Positions 7,161 to 13,709 of a stretch of DNA of 14,722 bases are shown piece after piece (within the stretch, counting starts at the first letter, position 1; the number at the start of each line of letters is the position of its first letter). Source of the DNA: Bacteroidales bacterium UBA3868. Lineage in GTDB: Bacteria; Bacteroidota; Bacteroidia; Bacteroidales; WCHB1-69. The notes below the pieces were generated by a model. That model made no database searches, was not told the origin of the DNA, and saw nothing but the letters and a program-made list of their open reading frames with translations. A program made the position numbers and the translations under genes. Where the stretch lies: NCBI GenBank assembly GCA_002392325.1, contig DGGS01000221.1:1-14722 (forward strand), in the 5' to 3' direction.

Positions 7161-7178
7161 TTTCTAATCATAACTCCC

Positions 7179-9275
7179 ATGTCCTACATACCTGACGAAG
7201 AACTGGAAAATAAAGAGATAGTCAGAAAATACCGTGAACTGCTCTCGGTGTTGTACCATAAGACAAACGATGAGCAACGGAAACTGATTCGCAAGGCGTT
7301 TGTGTTGGCCACGAACGCCCATAATGGTGTGCGTCGGAAGAGTGGGGAACCATACATTTACCATCCTATCGCAGTGGCCATGATTTGCTGCAAGGAGATG
7401 AACTTGGGAACCACTTCCGTGGTTTGTGCCCTGTTGCATGATGTGGTGGAGGATACCGATTACACGCTGGAGGATATGCGCGATATGTTCGGTGATACCG
7501 TGGCCGAGATTATTGACGGGTTGACGAAAATTGAGGATTTGGTGCTTGACGACCGCAGCAGTTCCATACAGGCGGAGAACTTCCGCAAGATTTTCCTCTC
7601 CATGTCAAAGGATGTCCGCGTGATTCTGATCAAGCTGGCCGACCGTCTGCACAATATGCGTACCCTGGAGTCCATGCCGCCGGAGAAACAGCTGAAGATC
7701 GCATCGGAAACTTCCTACTTTTATGTTCCGTTTGCCCATCGGCTGGGTCTTTATACCATCAAAAGCGAGTTGGAGGATTATGCCATGCGCTACACCGATC
7801 CAACCGACTATTACGCTATTGCCGCGCGTATGAAGGAAACGGAGGAGGAACGCACCGCGCTGATTGCGGATTTTGTGAAACCCATCCAGGAATCGCTTGA
7901 GGCGAATGGAATCCATGCGGAAGTATCTTCCAGAACCAAATCCATCTACTCAATCCATCAGAAAATATTGCGGAAGAAAGTCAATTTTGATGATATTTAT
8001 GACATTTTTGCAGTCCGCTTTGTTTTTGACAGCCCTGTGGATGAAGAATTCGAGATTTGTTGGAAAATTTATAAAATAGTATGTTTGCTGTATCAAACGA
8101 ATCCGAAGCGTGACCGCAATTTCCTGACACACCCGAAAGCGAACGGTTACCAGTCGTTGCATGTCACCGCCATGAGCAAGGCGGGCAAGTGGGTGGAGGT
8201 GCAGATCCGCTCCAAACGGATGGATGAGATCGCGGAAAAAGGTCTTGCCGCACACTATAAATACAAAGAGGAGGATGAGACGAGACCGGATAGTGAAATG
8301 GATGACCGCCTGGAAAGCTGGCTCCGCAAAACCCGCGAGATTCTGAACAGTAAGGATGCGGATGCGCTGGACTTCCTGAATGAGGTGAAACTCAACCTTG
8401 GTCTGAAAGAGGTCTATGTGTTTACTCCTAAAGGTGACATGAAAACGCTTCCGGCTGGGTCCACGGTCATAGATTTGGCGTATGCGCTCCATACCAATCT
8501 TGGAGACCACTGTATCGGTGCCAAGGTGAATTACAACATTGTGCCAGTGGACAAGGTTTTGGAGAATGGGGATCAGGTGGAGATCATCACATCCAAGAAG
8601 CAGACTCCGAAAACCGAATGGTTGGAATTTGTCAGAACACCTAAAGCGCGACGAAGCATTCGGGATTTCTTGCGCTCAGCGCAAGTGGGTAACATAACAG
8701 CTGAAAGCGGGAAGAAATCCAAAAACAGGGAGCTGACGCTGTTCAAACGGAAGGTTTCCGAGGAGATTTCCAACAAATCACTCGACGAACTGATTGATGA
8801 GCAGTTAAATGCGACTCCAAATGTTTTCATGTTGGACGAGAAATACGACATCATCAAGTATGTGATCGCCGATTGTTGCAATCCTATTCCCGGTGACCAA
8901 GTGGTGGGCTTTCAGGTGTCAGACGACAAGATCGTGGTGCATCAGACCAGTTGCCCTCATGCCATTGAGCAGATGTCGAAATTCGGCAACCGCATTATCA
9001 AAACCAAGTGGAGAAAAGGTCAGAACATCGCCTTCCTTTCCGGTATCCGGATTTCCGGTTTCGACCGTAAGGGCATGATTAAGGAGATAATAGATGTGGT
9101 TTCGTCCCAAATGGGATTGAATATCAGATCTTTGAATATTGAAACGAAAAACAATGTGTTCAGTGGCACATTGATGTTGTATATCCAAAGTGTGCGCGCG
9201 CTCACCAATCTTATCCAGTCACTTGAGAAGATAGACCAGATAGAGAAGGTGGAACGCATCGGATATGATGTGTAA
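7179..9275 (+). CDS. Bifunctional (p)ppGpp synthetase/hydrolase, RelA/SpoT family
   Basis: This is a cytoplasmic long RelA/SpoT homologue of 698 residues that makes and degrades the stringent-response alarmone. The hydrolase domain (about 30-200) keeps the HD motif: His62 in YIYHPIA, HDVVED (87-92) and Asp155 in LADRLHN, so hydrolysis should be active. The synthetase domain (about 240-365) shows RTKSIYSIH (252-260), DIFAVRF with Asp275, HPKANGYQSLH (318-328) and EVQIRS (340-345), so synthesis should be active too. A TGS domain lies at about 410-470 (EVYVFTPKG, AGSTVIDLAYALH). A cysteine-bearing region follows (Cys566, Cys567, Cys592), and an ACT domain is at about 618-695. These C-terminal domains sense the ribosome and tRNA state in relatives. 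The name could be rel or spoT; with both halves intact I leave the symbol open. It follows the S8 gene by 18 bases. Confidence 0.96.
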   Translation: MSYIPDEELENKEIVRKYRELLSVLYHKTNDEQRKLIRKAFVLATNAHNGVRRKSGEPYIYHPIAVAMICCKEMNLGTTSVVCALLHDVVEDTDYTLEDMRDMFGDTVAEIIDGLTKIEDLVLDDRSSSIQAENFRKIFLSMSKDVRVILIKLADRLHNMRTLESMPPEKQLKIASETSYFYVPFAHRLGLYTIKSELEDYAMRYTDPTDYYAIAARMKETEEERTALIADFVKPIQESLEANGIHAEVSSRTKSIYSIHQKILRKKVNFDDIYDIFAVRFVFDSPVDEEFEICWKIYKIVCLLYQTNPKRDRNFLTHPKANGYQSLHVTAMSKAGKWVEVQIRSKRMDEIAEKGLAAHYKYKEEDETRPDSEMDDRLESWLRKTREILNSKDADALDFLNEVKLNLGLKEVYVFTPKGDMKTLPAGSTVIDLAYALHTNLGDHCIGAKVNYNIVPVDKVLENGDQVEIITSKKQTPKTEWLEFVRTPKARRSIRDFLRSAQVGNITAESGKKSKNRELTLFKRKVSEEISNKSLDELIDEQLNATPNVFMLDEKYDIIKYVIADCCNPIPGDQVVGFQVSDDKIVVHQTSCPHAIEQMSKFGNRIIKTKWRKGQNIAFLSGIRISGFDRKGMIKEIIDVVSSQMGLNIRSLNIETKNNVFSGTLMLYIQSVRALTNLIQSLEKIDQIEKVERIGYDV

Positions 9276-9293
9276 TGATGAATAATTGGTGTG

Positions 9294-9326
9294 ATTGTGA
9301 TGTGAACACCACAATAATAAGATTTG
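9294..9326 (+). promoter_or_regulatory. Weak candidate promoter for the YtxH/DUF1469 cluster
   Basis: In the 82-base gap after relA/spoT, ATTG (9294-9297) is followed after 21 bases by AAGATTTG (9319-9326), which misses the -7 consensus TAnnTTTG by its first base. The start would fall near 9333, about 25 bases before the ATG at 9358. A 6-bp inverted repeat (9287-9292 with 9306-9311) overlaps the -33 area, without a T-run. Only weak support. Confidence 0.3.
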
Positions 9327-9357
9327 AGATATTTACAAACTTTAAAAACCAAATAAA

Positions 9358-9585
9358 ATGAAAGCTTCAGAAATTTTCGCATTCGTGGCTGGCGCTGCCG
9401 CTGCAACAGGTATCACCCTTTTGTTCACGACGGAAAAGGGGAAACATCTTCGTGAAGAGATGGAAAAGAATCTTTCCAAAGAAGAAATTGACAAACTGAT
9501 TGAGAAACTCAAACGCAAACGCGAGACTGCTCCGGATGCGGATGTGGAGGATCAAGAGGTTGGTGGCGTTGAGGATGACGATTAA
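9358..9585 (+). CDS. YtxH-like small membrane-anchored protein
   Basis: This protein of 75 residues has one N-terminal hydrophobic segment (about 5-23, rich in Ala and Gly), then a basic and acidic helix with TEKGKHLREEMEKN and KLIEKLKRKRE, and an acidic tail (VEDQEVGGVEDDD). The glycine-alanine membrane segment followed by GKHLRE matches the YtxH family pattern. Such proteins are small envelope or stress proteins without a known reaction. The leader is A-rich. The gene starts a tight cluster of three: DUF1469 follows after 14 bases. By position and shape (single membrane helix plus charged helix) it takes the place of YqjD in the E. coli yqjD-yqjE-yqjK group, though here the membrane helix is N-terminal. 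Function is not known. Confidence 0.8.
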   Translation: MKASEIFAFVAGAAAATGITLLFTTEKGKHLREEMEKNLSKEEIDKLIEKLKRKRETAPDADVEDQEVGGVEDDD

Positions 9586-9599
9586 GAATCTTTTCAGAG

Positions 9600-10013
9600 A
9601 TGAACTTGTTAAAAAAACTGTTCGGGAAATCGGAACGGAACGAGCGCACCATCGAGGATATGAAGGTGTATCTCACGCAGCGATATGACCTTCTGAAATT
9701 GGAACTGCTGGGCAAGTCCTCGCAGATTCTCTCCGTGGTCCTCTCCATCCTGATTGTGGTGGTGTGTGCCCTCACCGTGCTGATTTACCTTTCGTCTGCC
9801 TTGATCAGTTGGCTTACCATCGCGCTTAATGCCGGATGGGCTTATACCATTGTGTGCGGCATCTTTATCCTGATAAGCATCTTTGTTTTTATGATGAAAG
9901 ACAAACTTTTCGTGAAACCGCTGATCCGCAAGTTCAGTCGTATCCTGTATCCGGAGAAAACGGAAGGGAAGTCGGTTAAAGAAGAGGAAGGAGGTGGAGA
10001 TGGGCAAGAATAA
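9600..10013 (+). CDS. DUF1469 / holin-superfamily III (YqjE-like) membrane protein
   Basis: This is a 137-residue inner-membrane protein. An N-terminal cytoplasmic helix (about 15-40, with ERTIEDMKVYLTQRYDLLKLEL) leads into two hydrophobic segments (about 43-67 and 77-99) joined by a short turn, then a basic stretch (KPLIRKFSRILYP) and an acidic, glycine-rich tail. This is the pattern of DUF1469, often labelled phage holin family although it is common in chromosomes and unrelated to prophage here. E. coli YqjE is the best known member, without a defined biochemical role. The last 14 bases overlap the next gene, so the two are very likely translated together. Confidence 0.85.
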   Translation: MNLLKKLFGKSERNERTIEDMKVYLTQRYDLLKLELLGKSSQILSVVLSILIVVVCALTVLIYLSSALISWLTIALNAGWAYTIVCGIFILISIFVFMMKDKLFVKPLIRKFSRILYPEKTEGKSVKEEEGGGDGQE

Positions 10014-10329
10014 AAGTCCGTTTGGGAGTTTGGAGGATATAGAGGTCCGCAAACAGCAGTTGCGCCGGCAGATCGCGCAACAAGAAGAACAATTGGGTCA
10101 CGACTTCGATGCTTATCAGGAGGATGTGGACACGGTGAAACGGGTATGGTCCTCTGTGATGAGTATCCGCCATTTCGGCAAGAAAGCCAAAGATGGTGGG
10201 GTCGGGGCGATTTCCAAAATCTCGGAAACGGCTTCCGGATTGGTTGGCGGTGGTTCCAAACTCACCACAGCTGTTACCATTGCAGGTAAAATTCTGCTTT
10301 GGGCGTGGCGAAGGAAGAAGAAAAAGTGA
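10000..10329 (+). CDS. Small basic coiled-coil protein, YqjK-like in architecture
   Basis: This protein of 109 residues overlaps the DUF1469 gene by 14 bases. I chose ATG 10000, preceded by AAGGAGG with a 5-base spacer, over GTG 9994. SD-like starts are unusual in this phylum, and the motif also codes for glutamate and glycine of the gene before. Residues 13-50 form a probable coiled coil (VRKQQLRRQIAQQEEQL). A glycine-rich part follows (GGVGAISKISETASGLVGGG), then a short hydrophobic stretch (about 88-103) ending WAWRRKKKK. The coil plus Trp-rich basic end resembles E. coli YqjK, and the gene order (one-helix protein, DUF1469, this gene) is the same. I see no firm family match by sequence, so the product stays hypothetical. 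Confidence 0.75.
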   Translation: MGKNKSPFGSLEDIEVRKQQLRRQIAQQEEQLGHDFDAYQEDVDTVKRVWSSVMSIRHFGKKAKDGGVGAISKISETASGLVGGGSKLTTAVTIAGKILLWAWRRKKKK

Positions 10330-10373
10330 AAATAGAATTAATTCGTATTAATAATCATTTAACTATCAAGAAA

Positions 10374-11450
10374 ATGGTAAAAATTTTAGACAAAGTGAAA
10401 CCCGGTGTGGTTTATGGAAAAGATTTGCAAGAAATCTTTAAAATCGCCAAAGAAGAGAAATTTGCGTTGCCCGCAGTGAATGTGGTGGGTACAGACTCCC
10501 TTAACGCTGTTATGGAAGCCGCCAAAACGGTGAATTCTCCGGTTATGGTCCAGTTTTCCAACGGCGGTGGCGTGTTCTATGCTGGCAAGTCGTTGAGCAA
10601 TGACAACCAGGCAGCTGCCATTCAAGGTTGTATTTCCGGTGCTATGCACGCCCATCAGATGGCAGAGATGTACGGTATTCCATTGGTGGTTCACACCGAC
10701 CACGCTGCCAAGAAACTGCTCCCCTGGATCGACGGTCTGTTGGATGCCGGTGAGAAGTTTTATGCCACACATGGCAAACCGCTGTTCAGCTCTCACATGC
10801 TGGATCTTTCCGAAGAACCTCTGAAAGAGAATATTGAGATTTGCAAGAAGTATTTGGAGCGCATGTCCAAAATAGAGATGACGCTTGAAATTGAATTGGG
10901 TATCACCGGTGGTGAGGAAGACGGTGTGGACAACACAGGTATTGATAGCGCCCGTCTCTACACCCAACCCGAGGATGTGGCATACGCCTACGAAGAACTG
11001 AGCAAAATCAGCCCGAATTTCACCATTGCCGCCTCATTCGGCAATGTTCACGGCGTTTACAAACCCGGTAATGTGAAATTGGAACCGATCATTTTGCATA
11101 ATTCCCAAGAATACATCCAGAAGAAGTTCAACACCCAACCCAATCCGGTGAACTTCGTATTCCATGGCGGTTCCGGTTCCGAACCCGCCAAAATTAAGGA
11201 AGCCATCCAATACGGTGTGGTGAAGATGAATATCGACACCGATACCCAATGGGCTTTCTGGGAGGGTATCATGAAGTACTACAAGAAAAACGAGGCCTAT
11301 CTTCAGGGTCAAATTGGCAATCCGGAAGGTGATGACAAGCCCAACAAGAAGTATTATGATCCGCGCGCATTCCTGCGTGAGGGTGAAAAATCTGTTGTGG
11401 AGCGCTTGAAGATTGCCTTCAGCGATTTGAACTGTATCGACAGACTGTAA
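10374..11450 (+). CDS. fba: Class II fructose-bisphosphate aldolase (class IIA type)
   Basis: This is the cytoplasmic zinc enzyme of glycolysis and gluconeogenesis that splits fructose 1,6-bisphosphate into dihydroxyacetone phosphate and glyceraldehyde 3-phosphate. It has 358 residues, near the 359 of E. coli FbaA, and aligns with it almost without gaps. VHTDHAAKKLLPWIDGLLD gives Asp109 and the zinc ligand His110. Further motifs are LEIELGITGGEEDGVDN with the loop glutamates 181-182, SFGNVHGVYKPGNV with His226, FVFHGGSGS with His264, and KMNIDTDTQWA. The frame is open upstream to a TTG at 10299, but that part overlaps the gene before and is not family-like; MVKILDKVKPGVVYG is. A 44-base AT-rich leader shows no clear promoter, so it may be read from the cluster upstream. 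A strong terminator follows. Confidence 0.97.
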   Translation: MVKILDKVKPGVVYGKDLQEIFKIAKEEKFALPAVNVVGTDSLNAVMEAAKTVNSPVMVQFSNGGGVFYAGKSLSNDNQAAAIQGCISGAMHAHQMAEMYGIPLVVHTDHAAKKLLPWIDGLLDAGEKFYATHGKPLFSSHMLDLSEEPLKENIEICKKYLERMSKIEMTLEIELGITGGEEDGVDNTGIDSARLYTQPEDVAYAYEELSKISPNFTIAASFGNVHGVYKPGNVKLEPIILHNSQEYIQKKFNTQPNPVNFVFHGGSGSEPAKIKEAIQYGVVKMNIDTDTQWAFWEGIMKYYKKNEAYLQGQIGNPEGDDKPNKKYYDPRAFLREGEKSVVERLKIAFSDLNCIDRL

Positions 11451-11476
11451 TCAACGGATTTTGACATTTATTTTTC

Positions 11477-11510
11477 AATAGAGACGGATTGTTCCGTCTC
11501 TATTTTTTTT
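11477..11510 (+). terminator. Rho-independent terminator after fba
   Basis: A perfect 12-bp stem pairs AATAGAGACGGA (11477-11488) with TCCGTCTCTATT (11493-11504) around a TTGT loop, and the T-run extends to 11510. It lies 27 bases after the fba stop. The -33 element proposed for the next gene falls in the loop region (11488-11491), so terminator and promoter are interleaved. Confidence 0.92.
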
Positions 11511-11519
11511 CTATCTTTG
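11488..11519 (+). promoter_or_regulatory. Promoter of the C10 protease gene (ATTG / TATCTTTG)
   Basis: TATCTTTG at 11512-11519 is a full match to the Bacteroidetes -7 box TAnnTTTG. ATTG at 11488-11491 sits 20 bases upstream as the -33 element. Transcription should start near 11526, about 15 bases before the ATG at 11541. The -33 element is part of the fba terminator hairpin, and the T-run forms most of the spacer. Confidence 0.7.
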
Positions 11520-11540
11520 CGCCTTTAAATATGTGATACT

Positions 11541-13679
11541 ATGATTAAAACATCCAAATTGTGGGCAGTAGTGCTTTGTTTGTTGTTCTGCAACGCTATG
11601 GTTGCCCAAAGTGTGTCTAAAATGGAGGCCGATATGGTGGCCAGCCGCTTTGTCTCTGAAAAATATATTTCCAAGTCCAAGACCCCTGTTGATGTCATAT
11701 ACAAAGGCACAATAGCAGACGATACGATGACCTATATGTATCAGTATGATATTGACGGAGTGGGATTTGTGTTTGTTTCCGCATCGAAAGCGGTGCCGGC
11801 CGTGCTGGCGTATTCCTTGGATGAGAATTTCGAGATGATTCCGCCAGTTCGCGATCTTTTCCATCTGTACAAACAGGAAATCCGCTTTGCGGAAAAAACC
11901 AAAATCGCGCCCACAGCAAAAGCCGCGGCCCAGTGGGCACATTATCTTGCGCCGGAATTCTCTCCCCGTGCCTTAAAGGATGATGATGACAAATTTCTGC
12001 TGACCACCCGTTGGAATCAGAACAGATACTACAACACTTATTGTCCTTGGGATGTGCAGGCCGGCCCGTATTACGATTACCGTGTGCCGAACGGTTGCGT
12101 GGCATTGGCTTGTTCCCAGATTATGAATTATCACCACTACCCGCACTCTGGCAAGGGCATCATTTCATACATTCCCCATGGGTATCCTCGTCAAACAGTC
12201 TATTATTCACGCCATCAATATCATTGGGAAGCCATGTGCGACCAGCCCGAATTCTATGCCAATGAGATCTCGAAATTGGCATACCATATGGGTGTTGCCA
12301 TTCAAATGAATTACAATTATGATGGTTCAGGTGCCAATACGGAGCGCGCAAAAACCAAACTGTATGAAGTCTTTGGTTATGATCAAAGTATAACGAGTTA
12401 TTATAGAGGCAATTATTTGGATACTGCCGTGGCTGCCTATATCCGTGCGTTGAAAGCGGAAATTGATAAAAGACACCCCATCTATTATTCCGGCTGTACC
12501 GAAGAGTTCAACTCCTGTCACGCATATGTGCTGGATGGTTATGACAACGAGGACAAATTCCATTTGAATTACGGTTGGGGCGGCAGCTCAAACGGATTTT
12601 ATGAGATTGACAACTTTACTGCCGGCGCTTCGCATTGGGACTTCAGTGCCGAGGCCATTCTAAATATCTTCCCGTCAAATGGTGTGCCGGATGAGTATTG
12701 TCAGGGTCACCAACGCCTTACCGCTTCTTTTGGATATGTGATGGATGGCTCGCCGACAGCAAAACCGTATCAGGTTAATCCCGATTGCTCATGGATGGTG
12801 GCGGTGCCTGGTGCAACAAAGTACAGATTCTCTTTCGACAGACTGGAACTTAATCCGGATGTCGATTTTGTGACCATCTATAATGGTCCATCCATTGAGT
12901 CAGGAGTGAAAGCAACCTATACAGGAACCACGCTTCCTACCGAAGAGGTTGTCGTGAATGCCGATAGCGTATTAATCACCTTCACCTCTACAGGCAATGG
13001 TCCTGCCGTGAACACGGATTATTACGGATTCCTGATGCAATACTCCACCACATTGCCATCCAGTTCCTGTAGTTATTCGACCAATATTCACGACTGGACA
13101 AGAGAGTTGACGGATGGAACACCGGAAGAGGAGTATTACCAGCCACAAACCAGCTGCACATGGAATATCTCCCTGAATTATATTTCCGGTTTCTCTTACA
13201 ATTTCTCCAAATTCGATTTGGGTTATGGTGATTTTGTGGACATTTATGATGCCACAAGCAATCCTCCGATCCTTTACAAACGATATGACATCTATGATGA
13301 GCCTCATGGAATAGAACATGTTTCGTTCAATAAAATGAGAGTGCATTTCGTGTCCGACAACTGGGATCAGAAAGAGGGATTTAAATTCAGATATTATGCT
13401 TTGGCAGGAGTGGACAATTACAGTGGCATCGAGAATCTGAGTGTTTATCCGAATCCCGTATCCGATGTTTTGTTTGTGAAATATTCTGTGAAAGAATCTG
13501 GAAAGGTTACGCTTCGCTTGATGGATATGGCAGGCAAACAAATTCTGGTGGATGCGTTTGATGCCTTGGCTGGTGACAACAATCAAACGGTCAATGTTTC
13601 CGAATTGAAGGCAGGCTTGTATTTGTTGGAGATGACTACCTCGACAGGTAGAATTCTTCAAAAATTGCTGGTCCAGTAA
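11541..13679 (+). CDS. Secreted C10 (streptopain-type) cysteine protease with CUB-like regions and T9SS sorting domain
   Basis: This is a 712-residue precursor. A signal peptide covers residues 1-23 (ends MVAQ). A propeptide of the Spi/streptopain type spans about 24-150 (DGVGFVFVSASKAVPAVLAYS). The C10 catalytic domain spans about 150-378: nucleophile Cys186 in VPNGCVALACSQIMNYHHYP, catalytic His327 in SCHAYVLDGYD, and the NYGWGGSSNGFY block (343-354). Next come two beta-sandwich regions resembling CUB domains (about 387-501 and 510-620; FVTIYNGPS and DFVDIYDATS mark the same strand in each). Last is a T9SS type A sorting domain (632-712; LSVYPNPVSDVLFV, AGLYLLEM). Cysteines 319 and 326 flank the catalytic His, where relatives usually have Gly-Gly-His. 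It has its own promoter and is likely released or surface-bound. Relatives include interpain-like and Spi proteases; the substrate is unknown. Confidence 0.94.
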   Translation: MIKTSKLWAVVLCLLFCNAMVAQSVSKMEADMVASRFVSEKYISKSKTPVDVIYKGTIADDTMTYMYQYDIDGVGFVFVSASKAVPAVLAYSLDENFEMIPPVRDLFHLYKQEIRFAEKTKIAPTAKAAAQWAHYLAPEFSPRALKDDDDKFLLTTRWNQNRYYNTYCPWDVQAGPYYDYRVPNGCVALACSQIMNYHHYPHSGKGIISYIPHGYPRQTVYYSRHQYHWEAMCDQPEFYANEISKLAYHMGVAIQMNYNYDGSGANTERAKTKLYEVFGYDQSITSYYRGNYLDTAVAAYIRALKAEIDKRHPIYYSGCTEEFNSCHAYVLDGYDNEDKFHLNYGWGGSSNGFYEIDNFTAGASHWDFSAEAILNIFPSNGVPDEYCQGHQRLTASFGYVMDGSPTAKPYQVNPDCSWMVAVPGATKYRFSFDRLELNPDVDFVTIYNGPSIESGVKATYTGTTLPTEEVVVNADSVLITFTSTGNGPAVNTDYYGFLMQYSTTLPSSSCSYSTNIHDWTRELTDGTPEEEYYQPQTSCTWNISLNYISGFSYNFSKFDLGYGDFVDIYDATSNPPILYKRYDIYDEPHGIEHVSFNKMRVHFVSDNWDQKEGFKFRYYALAGVDNYSGIENLSVYPNPVSDVLFVKYSVKESGKVTLRLMDMAGKQILVDAFDALAGDNNQTVNVSELKAGLYLLEMTTSTGRILQKLLVQ

Positions 13680-13709
13680 TCTATTGATCACTCACTACGG
13701 TTTCCTAAT

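Noticed and set aside
9287..9311. Inverted repeat after relA/spoT as a terminator
   Set aside because: It has a 6-bp stem with a 13-base loop and no T-run, so it is too weak to call.
9600..10013. Holin-like gene as a prophage remnant
   Set aside because: DUF1469 proteins are common chromosomal genes, and no phage structural, integrase or lysis gene lies nearby.
10299..10373. Upstream extension of the aldolase to TTG 10299
   Set aside because: It overlaps the preceding gene, and the aldolase family starts at the ATG at 10374.
12972..13691. 239-codon minus-strand frame opposite the end of the C10 protease
   Set aside because: It is antisense to the CUB-like and sorting domains, with no recognisable features.
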